Below, one piece after another: positions 15,274-29,532 of a stretch of DNA of 64,000 nt (the stretch's first letter is position 1; each line of letters opens with the position of its first letter). Made by a program: the position numbers and the translations under genes. The stretch covers positions 1,550,001-1,614,000 of the forward strand of contig NC_135035.1 in the NCBI RefSeq assembly GCF_051020975.1, read 5' to 3'. The stretch comes from Osmia lignaria lignaria. Taxonomy: Eukaryota; Arthropoda; Insecta; Hymenoptera; Megachilidae. A model generated the notes under the pieces. That model was not told where the DNA came from. It saw nothing but the letters and a program-made list of their open reading frames with translations, and made no database searches.

Positions 15274-17567
15274 ATCCCTTCCCACAGGTCAATGTACATA
15301 CAATAGCAAAATCGTTATTACTATATCTACATTAGCTATAATGTAATGTATTTACTACATCCTACAGATCATTGTACATTTAATAACATCATTCATGCTA
15401 TAGCTAAATTGGATATAATGTAATATACTCACCCCTTCCCACAGATCAAGGTACCTACATTTAATAACAATATCATTATTACTACATCTACATTAGATAT
15501 AAAGTAATATACTTATCCCTGCCCACAGTTCAATGTACCTATATTTAATAATAATATCATTAGTACTATATCCACATCATATATAATGTAATATACTGAT
15601 TCCTTCCCACAGATCAATGTACATTAACAACAACATCATTCATGCTATAGCTAAATTGGATATAATGTAATATACTGATCCCTTCCCACAGACCAAGGTG
15701 CCTACATTTAGTAACAATATCATTATTGCTATATCTACATTAGATATAATGTAATATACTGATCCCTGCCCACAGATCAATGTATATTTAATAGCGATAT
15801 CATTATTACTATATCTACATTAGATATAATGTTATATACTGATCCCTGCCCACAGTTCAATGTACCTATACTTAATAACAATATCATTAGTACTATATCC
15901 ACATCATATATAATGTAATATACCGATTCCTTCCCACAGATCAACGTAGATTTAATAACATCATTCATACTATATCAACACTAGGTATAATGTAATATAG
16001 TGATTACATCCCACAGATCAATGTACATTTAATAACAACATCATTCATACTATAACTACATTGGATATAATGTAATATACTGATCCCTCCCCACAGATCA
16101 AGTACATTTTATAACAACATCATTCATACTATATCTACATTGGATATAATGTAATATACTGATCCCTTCCCATACGTCAATGTACATATAATAGCAAAAT
16201 CGTTATTACTATATCTACATTAGGTATAATGTAATATACTGATCCCTGCCCACAGATCAATGTACCTACATTTAATAACAATATCATTAGCACTACGTCC
16301 ACATTACATATAATGTAGTATACTGATTCCTTCTCACAGATCAGTGTAGATTTAATAACAACATCCTTCATACTATATCAACACTAGGTATAATGTAATA
16401 TACTGATCCCTTCCCACAGACCAAGGTGCCTACATTTAGTAACAATATCATTATTACTATATCTACATTAGATATAATGTAATATCCTGATCCCTGCCCA
16501 CCGGTCAATGTACATTTAATAACAACATCGTTCATACTATATCCACATTAGGTATAATGTAATATAGTGATTACGTCCCACAGATCAATGTACCTACATT
16601 TAATAACATTATCATTAATACTATATCTACATGAGACATAATGATATATACTAATCCCTGCCCACAGATCAATGTATATTTAATAGCGATATCATTATTA
16701 CTATATCTACATTAGATATAATGTTATATACTGATCCCTGCCCACAGTTCAATGTTCCTATACTTAATAACAATATCATTAGTACTATATCCACATCATA
16801 TATAATGTAATATACTGATTCCTTCCCACAGATCAACGTAGATTTAATAACAACATCATTCATACAATATCAACACTAGGTATAATGTAATATAGTGATT
16901 ACATCCCACAGATCAAGGTACATTTTATAACAACATCGTTCATACTATATCTACGGTGGATATAATGTAATATACTGATCCCTTCCCACAGACCAAGGTG
17001 CCTACATTTAGTAACAATATCATTATTACTATAACTACATTAGATATAATGTTATATACTGATCCCTGCCCACCGGTCAATGTACATTTAATAACAACAT
17101 CGTTCATACTATATCCACATTAGGTATAATGTAATATAGTGATTACGTCCCACAGATCAATGTACCTACATTTAATAACAATATCCTTAGTACTATATCC
17201 ACATTACACATAATGTAATATACTGATTCCTTCCCACAGATCAATGTACATTTAACAACGACATCATTCGTACTATATCTACATTGGATATAATGTAATA
17301 TACTGATCCCTTCCCACAGATCAATGTACCTAAAATTAATAACAATATCCTTAGTACTATATCCACATCACACATAATGTAATATACTGATTCCTTCCCA
17401 CAGAACAATGTACATTTAATGACCCCATCATTCATACTATATCTACACGAGGTATAATGTAATATAGTGATTACATCCCCCAGATCAATGTACATATAAC
17501 AACAACATCATTCATACTATATCTACATTGGATATAATGTAATATACTGATCCCTTCCCACAGGTCA
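14720..17567 (+). repeat. 2,848-bp tandem unit, copy 1
   Basis: First of two directly abutting copies (period 2,848 bp). Distinctive variants are shared one for one with copy 2: attagctataatg (15,335 and 18,183), gatcaagtacatttt with two bases missing (near 16,098), attagcactacg (near 16,288), tacctaaaattaat (near 17,328) and atttaatgacccc (near 17,415). In the stretches I compared I found no difference, so this looks like one of the youngest duplications in the window. Confidence 0.93.
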
Positions 17568-20415
17568 ATGTACCTATACTTAATAACAATATCATTAGTT
17601 GTATATCCACATCATATATAATGTAATATACTGATTCCTTCCCACAGATCAACGTAGATTTAATAACAACATCATTCATACTATATCTACAATGGATATA
17701 ATGTAATATACTGATCCCTTCCCACAGATCAATGTACCTACATTTAATAACAATATCCTTAGTACTGTATCCACATTACACATAATGTAATATACTGATT
17801 CCTTCCCACAGATCAATGTACATTTAATAACAACATTATTCATACTATATCTACACTAGGGATAATGTAACATAGTGATTACATCCCGCAGATCAATGTA
17901 CACTTAATAACAACATCATTCATACTATAACTACATTGGATATAATGTAATATACTGATCCCTTCCCACAGATTAAGGTATCTACATTTAATAACAATAT
18001 CATTATTACTATATCTACACTAGATATGATGCAATATACGGATTCCTTCCCACAGATCAATGTACATTTAATAACAACATCATTCATACTATATCTGCAT
18101 TGGATATAATGTAATATACTGATCCCTTCCCACAGGTCAATGTACATACAATAGCAAAATCGTTATTACTATATCTACATTAGCTATAATGTAATGTATT
18201 TACTACATCCTACAGATCATTGTACATTTAATAACATCATTCATGCTATAGCTAAATTGGATATAATGTAATATACTCACCCCTTCCCACAGATCAAGGT
18301 ACCTACATTTAATAACAATATCATTATTACTACATCTACATTAGATATAAAGTAATATACTTATCCCTGCCCACAGTTCAATGTACCTATATTTAATAAT
18401 AATATCATTAGTACTATATCCACATCATATATAATGTAATATACTGATTCCTTCCCACAGATCAATGTACATTAACAACAACATCATTCATGCTATAGCT
18501 AAATTGGATATAATGTAATATACTGATCCCTTCCCACAGACCAAGGTGCCTACATTTAGTAACAATATCATTATTGCTATATCTACATTAGATATAATGT
18601 AATATACTGATCCCTGCCCACAGATCAATGTATATTTAATAGCGATATCATTATTACTATATCTACATTAGATATAATGTTATATACTGATCCCTGCCCA
18701 CAGTTCAATGTACCTATACTTAATAACAATATCATTAGTACTATATCCACATCATATATAATGTAATATACCGATTCCTTCCCACAGATCAACGTAGATT
18801 TAATAACATCATTCATACTATATCAACACTAGGTATAATGTAATATAGTGATTACATCCCACAGATCAATGTACATTTAATAACAACATCATTCATACTA
18901 TAACTACATTGGATATAATGTAATATACTGATCCCTCCCCACAGATCAAGTACATTTTATAACAACATCATTCATACTATATCTACATTGGATATAATGT
19001 AATATACTGATCCCTTCCCATACGTCAATGTACATATAATAGCAAAATCGTTATTACTATATCTACATTAGGTATAATGTAATATACTGATCCCTGCCCA
19101 CAGATCAATGTACCTACATTTAATAACAATATCATTAGCACTACGTCCACATTACATATAATGTAGTATACTGATTCCTTCTCACAGATCAGTGTAGATT
19201 TAATAACAACATCCTTCATACTATATCAACACTAGGTATAATGTAATATACTGATCCCTTCCCACAGACCAAGGTGCCTACATTTAGTAACAATATCATT
19301 ATTACTATATCTACATTAGATATAATGTAATATCCTGATCCCTGCCCACCGGTCAATGTACATTTAATAACAACATCGTTCATACTATATCCACATTAGG
19401 TATAATGTAATATAGTGATTACGTCCCACAGATCAATGTACCTACATTTAATAACATTATCATTAATACTATATCTACATGAGACATAATGATATATACT
19501 AATCCCTGCCCACAGATCAATGTATATTTAATAGCGATATCATTATTACTATATCTACATTAGATATAATGTTATATACTGATCCCTGCCCACAGTTCAA
19601 TGTTCCTATACTTAATAACAATATCATTAGTACTATATCCACATCATATATAATGTAATATACTGATTCCTTCCCACAGATCAACGTAGATTTAATAACA
19701 ACATCATTCATACAATATCAACACTAGGTATAATGTAATATAGTGATTACATCCCACAGATCAAGGTACATTTTATAACAACATCGTTCATACTATATCT
19801 ACGGTGGATATAATGTAATATACTGATCCCTTCCCACAGACCAAGGTGCCTACATTTAGTAACAATATCATTATTACTATAACTACATTAGATATAATGT
19901 TATATACTGATCCCTGCCCACCGGTCAATGTACATTTAATAACAACATCGTTCATACTATATCCACATTAGGTATAATGTAATATAGTGATTACGTCCCA
20001 CAGATCAATGTACCTACATTTAATAACAATATCCTTAGTACTATATCCACATTACACATAATGTAATATACTGATTCCTTCCCACAGATCAATGTACATT
20101 TAACAACGACATCATTCGTACTATATCTACATTGGATATAATGTAATATACTGATCCCTTCCCACAGATCAATGTACCTAAAATTAATAACAATATCCTT
20201 AGTACTATATCCACATCACACATAATGTAATATACTGATTCCTTCCCACAGAACAATGTACATTTAATGACCCCATCATTCATACTATATCTACACGAGG
20301 TATAATGTAATATAGTGATTACATCCCCCAGATCAATGTACATATAACAACAACATCATTCATACTATATCTACATTGGATATAATGTAATATACTGATC
20401 CCTTCCCACAGGTCA
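17568..20415 (+). repeat. 2,848-bp tandem unit, copy 2
   Basis: Begins where copy 1 ends. The junction falls inside a monomer at caggtcaatgta, where sequence of the aatgtacctatacttaat type starts again. After 20,415 the array continues as catataatagtataattg, as near 1,790 and 8,785, so the duplication lies in a context like that of the long HOR. Confidence 0.93.
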
Positions 20416-21232
20416 ATGTACATATAATAGTATAATTGTTATTACTATATCTACATTAGGTATAATGTAATGTATTTACTACATCCTACAGATCATTGTA
20501 CATTTAATAACATCATTCATGCTATAGCTAAATTGGCTATAATGTAATATACTCACCCCTTCCCACAGATCAAGGTACCTACATTTAATAACAATATCAT
20601 TATTACTACATCTACATTAGATATAAAGTAATATACTGATCCCTGCCCACAGTTCAATGTACCTATATTTAATAATAATATCATTAGTACTATATCCACA
20701 TCATATATAATGTAATATACTGATTCCTTCCCACAGATCAATGTACATTAACAACAACATCATTCATGCTATAGCTAAATTGGATATAATGTAATATACT
20801 GATCCCTGCCCACCGGTCAATGTACATTTAATAACAACATCGTTCATACTATATCCACATTAGGTATAATGTAATATAGTGATTACGTCCCACAGATCAA
20901 TGTACCTACATTTAATAACAATATCCTTAGTACTATACCCACATTACACATAATGTAATATACTGATTCCTTCCCACAGATCAATGTACATTTAACAACA
21001 ACATCATTCATACTATATCTACAATGGATATAATGTAATATACTGATCCCTGCCCATAGTTCAATGTACCTATATTTAATAACAATATCCTTAGTACTAT
21101 ATCCACATTACACATAATGTAATATACTGATTCCTTCCCACAGAACAATGTACATTTAATAACACCATCATTCATACTATATCTACACGAGGTATAATGT
21201 AATATAGTGATTACATCCCACAGATCAATGTA
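20341..21232 (+). repeat. 892-bp tandem unit, copy 1
   Basis: Starts at the catataacaacaac monomer. The same start recurs exactly 892 bp later (21,233) and again at 22,125, so there are two full tandem units. The first part resembles 1,787-2,440 (offset 18,632), placing this unit in the same lineage as the 7-kb block. Confidence 0.9.
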
Positions 21233-22124
21233 CATATAACAACAACATCATTCATACTATATCTACATTGGATATAATGTAATATACTGATCCCTTCCCA
21301 CAGGTCAATGTACATATAATAGTATAATTGTTATTACTATATCTACATTAGGTATAATGTAATGTATTTACTACATCCTACAGATCATTGTACATTTAAT
21401 AACATCATTCATGCTATAGCTAAATTGGCTATAATGTATAATACTCACCCCTTCCCACAGAACAAGGTACCTACATTTAATAACAATATCATTATTACTA
21501 CATCTACATTAGATATAAAGTAATATACTGATCCCTGCCCACAGTTCAATGTACCTATATTTAATAATAATATCATTAGTACTATATCCACATCATATAT
21601 AATGTAATATACTGATTCCTTCCCACAGATCAATGTACATTAACAACAACATCATTCATGCTATAGCTAAATTGGATATAATGTAATATACTGATCCCTG
21701 CCCACCGGTCAATGTACATTTAATAACAACATCGTTCATACTATATCCACATTAGGTATAATGTAATATAGTGATTACGTCCCACAGATCAATGTACCTA
21801 CATTTAATAACAATATCCTTAGTACTATACCCACATTACACATAAAGTAATATACTGATTCCTTCCCACAGATCAATGTACATTTAACAACAACATCATT
21901 CATACTATATCTACAATGGATATAATGTAATATACTGATCCCTGCCCATAGTTCAATGTACCTATATTTAATAACAATATCCTTAGTACTATATCCACAT
22001 TACACATAATGTAATATACTGATTCCTTCCCACAGAACAATGTACATTTAATAACACCATCATTCATACTATATCTACACGAGGTATAATGTAATATAGT
22101 GATTACATCCCACAGATCAATGTA
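21233..22124 (+). repeat. 892-bp tandem unit, copy 2
   Basis: Second unit of the 892-bp pair. Small differences from copy 1 include aatgtataatactc near 21,434 (aatgtaatatactc in copy 1) and cacataaagtaat near 21,840 (cacataatgtaat in copy 1). It is followed by a third partial start that diverges within about 50 bp. Confidence 0.9.
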
Positions 22125-22166
22125 CATATAACAACAACATCATTCATACTATATCTACATTGGATA

Positions 22167-25100
22167 TAATGTAATATACTGATTCCTTCCCACAGATCAA
22201 TGTACATTTAATAACAACAGCATTCATACTATATCAACACTAGGTATAATGTAATATAGTGATTACATCCCACAGATCAAGGTACATTCAATATCGATGT
22301 CATTATTACTGTATCTACATTAGATAAAATGTAATATACTGATTCCTTCCCACAGATCAATGTACATTTAACAACAACATCATTCATACTATATCTACAT
22401 TGGATATAATGTAATATACTGATCCCTTCCCACAGATCAATGTACCTACATTTAATAACAATATCCTTAGTACTATATCCACATTACACATAATGTAATA
22501 TACTGATTCCTTCCCACAGAACAATGTACATTTAATAACACCATCATTCATACTATATCTACACGAGGTATAATGTAATATAGTGATTACATCCCACAGA
22601 TCAATGTACATATAACAACAACATCATTCATACTATATCTACATTGGATATAATGTAATATACTTATCCCTTCCCACAGGTCAATGTACATATAATAGCA
22701 TAATCGTTATTACTATATCTACATTAGGTTTAATGTAATGTATTAACTACATCCTACAGATCATTGTACATTTAATATCATCATTCATGCTATAGCTAAA
22801 TTGGATATAATGTAATATACTGATTCCTTCCCACAGATCAATGTACATTTAATAACAACACTATTCATACTATATCTACACTAGGTATAATGTAACGTGG
22901 TGATTACATCCCACAGATCAATGTACATTTAATAATATCATTCATACTATAACTACATTGGATATAATGTAATATACTGATCCCTTCCCACAGATCAAGG
23001 TATCTACATTTAATAACAACATCATTATTACTATATCTACACTAGATATAATGCAATATACGGATTCCTTCCCACAGATCAATGTACATTTAATAACAAC
23101 ATCATTCATACTATATCTGCATTGGATATAATGTAATATACTGATCCCTGCCCACCGGTCAATGTACATTTAATAACAACATCGTTCATACTATATCCAC
23201 ATTAGGTATAATGTAACATAGTGATTACGTCCCACAGATCAATGTACCTACATTTAATAACAATATCCGTAGTACTATATCCACATTACACATAATGTAA
23301 TATACTGATTCCTTCCCACAGATCAATGTACATTGAACAACAACATCATTCATACTATATCTACAATGGATATAATGTAATATACTGATCCCTTCCCACA
23401 GATCAATGTACCTACATTTAATAACAATATCCTTAGTACTGTATCCACATTACACATAATGTAATATACTGATTCCTTCCCACAGATCAATGTACATTTA
23501 ATAACAACATTATTCATACTATATCTACACTAGGGATAATGTAACATAGTGATTACATCCCGCAGATCAATGTACACTTAATAACAACATCATTCATACT
23601 ATAACTACATTGGATATAATGTAATATACTGATCCCTTCCCACAGATTAAGGTATCTACATTTAATTACAATATCATTATTACTATATCTACACTAGATA
23701 TGATGCAATATACGGATTCCTTCCCACAGATCAACGTACATTTAATAACAACATCATTCATACTATATCTGCATTGGATATAATGTAATATACTGATCCC
23801 TTCCCACAGGTCAATGTACATATAATAGTATAATTGTTATTACTATATCTACATTAGGTATAATGTAATGTATGTACTACATCCTACAGATCATTGTACA
23901 TTTAATAACATCATTCATGCTATAGCTAAATTGGCTATAATGTAATATACTCACCCCTTCCCACAGATCAAGGTACCTACATTTAATAACAATATCATTA
24001 TTACTACATCTACATTAGATATAAAGTAATATACTGATCCCTGCCCACAGTTCAATGTACCTATATTTAATAATAATATCATTAGTACTATATCCACATC
24101 ATATATAATGTAATATACTGATTCCTTCCCACAGATCAATGTACATTAACAACAACATCATTCATGCTATAGCTAAATTGGATATAATGTAATATACTGA
24201 TCCCTGCCCACAGATCAATGTACCTACATTTAATAACAATACCATTAGTACTACGTCCACATTACATATAATGTAGTATACTGATTCCTTCTCTCAGATC
24301 AATGTACATTAACAACAACATCATTCATGCTATAGCTAAATTGGATATAATGTAATATACTGATCCCTGCCCACCGGTCAATGTACATTTAATAACAACA
24401 TCGTTCATACTATATCCACATTAGGTATAATGTAATATAGTGATTACGTCCCACAGATCAATGTACCTACATTTAATAACAATATCCTTAGTACTATACC
24501 CACATTACACATAATGTAATATACTGATTCCTTCCCACAGATCAATGTACATTTAACATCAACATCATTCATACTATATCTACAATGGATATAATGTAAT
24601 ATACTGATCCCTGCCCATAGTTCAATGTACCTATATTTAATAACAATATCATTAGTACTATATCCACATCACATATAATGTAATATACTGATTCCTTCCC
24701 ACAGATCAATGTACATTTAATAACAACATTATTCATACTATATCTACACTAGGTATAATGTAACATAGTGATTACATCCCACAGATCAATGTACACTTAA
24801 AAACAACATCATTCATACTATAACTACATTGGATATAATGTAATATACTGATCCCTTCCCACAGATCAATGTACATATAATAGCAACATCGTTATTACTA
24901 TATCTGCATAAGGTATAATGTAATCTAGTGACTACATCCCACAGATCATTGTACGTTAAATAACACCATCATTCATGCTATAGCTAAATTGGATATAAAG
25001 TAATATACTGATCCCTTCCCACAGACCAAGGTGCCTACATTTAGTAACAATATCATTATTACGATATCTACATTAGATATAATGTAATATACTGATCCCT

Positions 25101-25229
25101 GCCCACCGGTCAATGTACATTTAATAACAACATCATTCATACTATATCTACACGAGGTATAATGTAATATAGTGATTACGTCCCACAGATCAATGTACAT
25201 ATAACAACAACATCATTCATACTATATCT
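22167..25229 (+). repeat. A block shared with the right edge of the window
   Basis: Matches 60,938-64,000 at a constant offset of 38,771 bp for over 3 kb, up to the end of the window. Differences are scattered substitutions, for example aggtttaatg near 22,736 against aggtataatg, taattacaat near 23,665 against taataacaat, and tgtatgtacta near 23,872 against tgtatttacta. No insertion or deletion is needed. This makes subfamily A continuous on both sides of subfamily B. Confidence 0.92.
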
Positions 25230-27230
25230 ACATTGGATACAATGTAATATACTGATCCCTTCCCACAGGTCAATGTACATACAATAGCAAAATCGTTATT
25301 ACTATATCTACATTAGGTATAATGTAATGTATTCACTACATCCTACAGATCATTGTACATTTAATAACATCATTCATGCTATAGCTAAGTTGGATATAAT
25401 GTAATATACTGATCCTTTTCCACAGATCAAGGTAGCTACATTTAATAACATTATCATTAATACTATATCTACATGAGATATAATGTTATATACTAACCCC
25501 TGCCCACAGATCAATGTATATTTAATAGCGATATCACTATTACTATATCTGCATTAGATATAATGTTATGTACTGATCCCTGCCCACAGTTAAATGTACC
25601 TATACTTAATAACAATATCATTAGAACTATATCCACATCATAAATAATGTAATATACTGATTCCTTCCCACAGATCAACGTAGATTTAATAACAACATCA
25701 TTCATACTATATCAATACTAGGTATAATGTAATATAGTGATTACATCCCAGAGATCAAGGTACATTTAATAACAACATCATTCATACTATATCTACATTG
25801 GATACAATGTAATATACTGATCCCTTCCCAAACGTCAATGTACATATAATAGCAAAATCGTTATTACTATATCTACACTAGGTATAATGTGATGTAGTGA
25901 CTACATCCCACAGCTCGTTTTACATTTAATAAAAACATCATTCATGGTATAGCTAAATTGGATATAATGTTATATACTGATCCATTCCCACAGATCAAGG
26001 TACCTACATTTAATAACAATATCATTATTACTACATCTACATTAGATATAAAGTAATATACTGATCCCTGCCCACAGTTCAATGTACCCATATTTAATAA
26101 TAATATCATTAGTACTATATCCACATCATATATAATGTAATATACTGATTCCTTCCCACAGATCAATGTACATTAACAACAACATCATTCATGCTATAGC
26201 TAAATTGGATATAATGTAATATACTGATCCCTTCCCACAGATCAATGTACCTACATTTAATAACAATATCCTTAGTACTATATCCACATTACACATAATG
26301 TAATATACTGATTCCTTCCCACAGAACAATGTACATTTAATAACACCATCATTCATACTATATCTACACGAGGTATAATGTAATATAGTGATTACATCCC
26401 ACAGATCAATGTACATATAACAACAACATCATTCATACTATATCCACATTGGATATAATGTAATATACTTATCCCTTCCCACAGGTCAATGTACATATAA
26501 TAGCATAATCGTTATTACTATATCTACATTAGGTATAATGTAATGTATTAACTACATCCTACAGATCATTGTACATTTAATATCATCATTCATGCTATAG
26601 CTAAATTGGATATAATGTAATATACTGATCCCTTCCCACAGATCAAGGTATCTACATTTAATAACAATATCATTATTACTATATCTGCACTAGATATAAT
26701 GCAATATACGGATTCCTTCCCACAGATCAATGTACATTTAATAACAACATCATTCATACTATAACTACATTGGATATAATGTAATATACTGATCCCTTCC
26801 CACAGATCAATGTACCTACATTTAATAACAATACCATTAGTACTACGTCCACAATACATATAATGTAGTATACTGATTCCTTCTCTCAGATCAGTGTAGA
26901 TTTAGTAACAACATCCTTCATACTATATCAACACTAGGTATAATGTAATATACTGATCCCTTCCCACAGACCAAGGTGCCTACATTTAGTAACAATATCA
27001 TTATTACTATATCTACATTAGATATAATGTAATATACTGATCCCTGCCCACCGGTCAATGTACATTTAATAACAACATCGTTCATACTATATCCACATTA
27101 GGTATAATGTAATATAGTGATTACGTCCCACAGATCAATGTACCTACATTTAATAACAATATCCTTAGTACTATATCCACATAATATATAATGTAATATA
27201 CTGATTCCCTCCCACAGATCAATGTACATA
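25230..27230 (+). repeat. Subfamily A monomers, mixed HOR fragments
   Basis: About 2 kb of A monomers without a clear tandem period of their own. Segments resemble earlier ones: 25,430-25,700 resembles the gcgatatc-containing block near 3,000-3,270, 25,940-26,170 resembles 129-317, and 26,820-27,170 resembles 1,060-1,430. Substitutions are more frequent than in the 2,848-bp pair. No gene or unique sequence is present. Confidence 0.85.
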
Positions 27231-27740
27231 TAATAGCAATATCGTTATTACTATATCAACATCAGATATGTAATATACATTTAAAAACAAATCATTATTA
27301 CTATATCTACGTCGGTTATAACGAAATGTACTGATTCCTTCCCAAGGATCAATGTACATATAATCGCAATATCATTATTAGTTACTATATCTACATCGGT
27401 TGTAACGCAATATACTGATTCCTTCCCACAGACCAATGTACATTTAATAGCAATATCATTAGTACTATATCTACATTAGATATAATGTAATATACTGATC
27501 CCTTCGCACAGATCAAGGTACCTACATTTAATAACAATATCCTTAGTACTATATCCACATTACACATAATGTAATATACTGATTCCTTCCCACAGAACAA
27601 TGTACATTTAATAACACCATCATTCATACTATATCTACACGAGGTATAATGTAATATAGTGATTACGTACCACAGATCAATGTACCTACATTTAATAACA
27701 ATATCCTTAGTACTATATCCACATTACACATAATGCAATA
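27230..27740 (+). repeat. Irregular A-to-B transition
   Basis: A short stretch of atypical monomers. One is truncated at catcagatatgtaatatac, the next lacks a base in aaacaaatcatt, and two carry tcggttataacg or tcggttgtaacg in place of ttagatataatg. One has a 4-bp expansion (attattagttacta). From about 27,435 to 27,735 A-type monomers resume. The first B-type monomers (tgattcattcccacag, ttcgatata) appear at about 27,740. It reads as a recombined border rather than an insertion: no target-site duplication or foreign sequence is visible. Confidence 0.75.
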
Positions 27741-27840
27741 TACTGATTCATTCCCACAGATCAATATACCTTTAATAACCATATCATTAGTACTATATCT
27801 ACATTCGATATATTGTAATATAGTGATTCATTCCCACAGA

Positions 27841-28607
27841 TCAATGTGCCTTTAATAACAATATCATTAGCACTACATCTACATTCGATATAATGTAATA
27901 TAGTGATCCATTCCCACAGACCAATGCACCTTTAATAACAATATCATTAGCACTATATCTACATTCGATATAACGTAATCTGCAGATTCATTCCCACAGA
28001 TATGTATATATAATAACCATATCATTAGTACCATACCTACATTCGATATAATGTAATATACTGATGGATTCCCACAAATCAATGCACCTTTCATAACAAT
28101 ATCATTAGCACTATATCTACATTCGACATAATGTAATATACTGATTCATTCCCACTGATCAATGTACATTTGATAACAACATCATTAGTAGTATATCTAC
28201 ATTACATACGTAATGTACAGTTAATAACAATATTATTATCACCATATCTACATTAGATATAATGTAATATACTGATTGATCCCCAAAGATCAATGTACAT
28301 TTCATAACAATATCATTAGTACTAAATCTACATTCGATATAATGTAATATACTCATTCATTCCCACAGATCAATATATTTAATAACCATATCAGTAGTAC
28401 TATATCTACATTCGATATAATGAAATATACTGATTCATTCCCACAGATCAATGTATCTTTAATAACAATATCATTAGCACTATATCTACATTCGATATAA
28501 TGTAATATACTGATTCATTCCCGCAGATCAATGTGCCTTTAATAACAATATCATTAGCACTATATCTACATTCGATATAATGTAATATACTGATTCATTC
28601 CCACAGA
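27841..28607 (+). repeat. 925-bp-offset repeat in B, copy 1
   Basis: Matches 28,766-29,532 at a 925-bp offset. It belongs to a local variant group with aatgcaccttt or aatgtgccttt starts and attagcactatatc, seen mainly in 27,740-29,530. It includes a rearranged monomer (cacagatatgtatatataat) and a rare dyad at 28,198-28,217. The 158 bp between the copies are related monomers of the same group. Confidence 0.88.
28198..28217. other. Perfect 8-bp inverted repeat in a B monomer
   Basis: TACATTAC, four bases ATAC, then GTAATGTA. This is an extended form of the dyad found in most monomers and recurs in the 925-bp partner near 29,123-29,142. Hairpin or cruciform potential is all that can be said. 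Confidence 0.8.
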
Positions 28608-28765
28608 CCAATGCACCATTAATAACAATATCATTAGCACTATATCTACATTCGATATAACGTAATATACTGATTCATTCCCACAGATATGTACATATAA
28701 TAACCATATCATAAGTACCATACCTACATTCGATATAATGTAATATACTGATGGATTGCCACAGA

Positions 28766-29532
28766 TCAATGCACCTTTCATAACAATATCATTAGCACTA
28801 TATCTACATTCGATATAATGTAATATAGTGATCCATTCCCACAGACCAATGCACCTTTAATAACAATATCATTAGCACTATATCTACATTCGATATAACG
28901 TAATCTGCAGATTCATTCCCACAGATATGTATATATAATAACCATATCATTAGTACCATACCTACATTCGATATAATGTAATATACTGATGGATTCCCAC
29001 AAATCAATGCACCTTTCATAACAATATCATTAGCACTATATCTACATTCGACATAATGTAATATACTGATTCATTGCCACTGATCAATGTACATTTAATA
29101 ACAACATAATTAGTAGTATATCTACATTACATACGTAATGTACAGTTAATAACAATATTATTATCACCATATCTACATTAGATATAATGTAATATACTGA
29201 TTGATCCCCAAAGATCAATGTACATTTCATAACAATATCATTAGTACTAAATCTACATTCGATATAATGTAATATACTCATTCATTCCCACAGATCAATA
29301 TATTTAATAACCATATCAGTAGTACTATATCTACATTCGATATAATGAAATATACTGATTCATTCCCACAGATCAATGTATCTTTAATAACAATATCATT
29401 AGCACTATATCTACATTCGATATAATGTAATATACTGATTCATTCCCGCAGATCAATGTGCCTTTAATAACAATATCATTAGCACTATATCTACATTCGA
29501 TATAATGTAATATACTGATTCATTCCCACAGA
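28766..29532 (+). repeat. 925-bp-offset repeat in B, copy 2
   Basis: Partner of 27,841-28,607. Differences are few: the copies begin aatgcacctttcat here and aatgtgcctttaat there, and atcattgccactg near 29,070 replaces attcattcccactg. After 29,532 the array changes to catttaataac-type B monomers. Confidence 0.88.

Larger units (their letters stand above)
1..27735 (+). repeat. Satellite array, subfamily A (80/84-bp monomers)
   Basis: Head-to-tail array of 80-bp monomers with many 84-bp ones and a few slightly shorter ones (for example those written catttaataacatcattcat, which lost three bases). Each monomer runs: GATCAATGTACATTT, an A/T-rich stretch (aataacaatatcatt), tactatatctacatt, a dyad around gatataatgta, then tactgat and a C-rich block ending CCCACAG. 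Subfamily A is marked by gatcccttcccacag or gatccctgcccac, by frequent aaggtacctac, aaggtgcctac and aaggtatctac starts, and by the ccaccggtcaatg variant. There is no unique sequence between monomers anywhere in the interval. No transposon ends, RNA gene or protein family is recognisable. Role unknown; heterochromatic satellite is the plain reading. Confidence 0.97.

Noticed and set aside
27230..27740. Transposon insertion at the A/B border
   Set aside because: No terminal repeats, target-site duplication or foreign sequence; all bases can be assigned to altered monomers.
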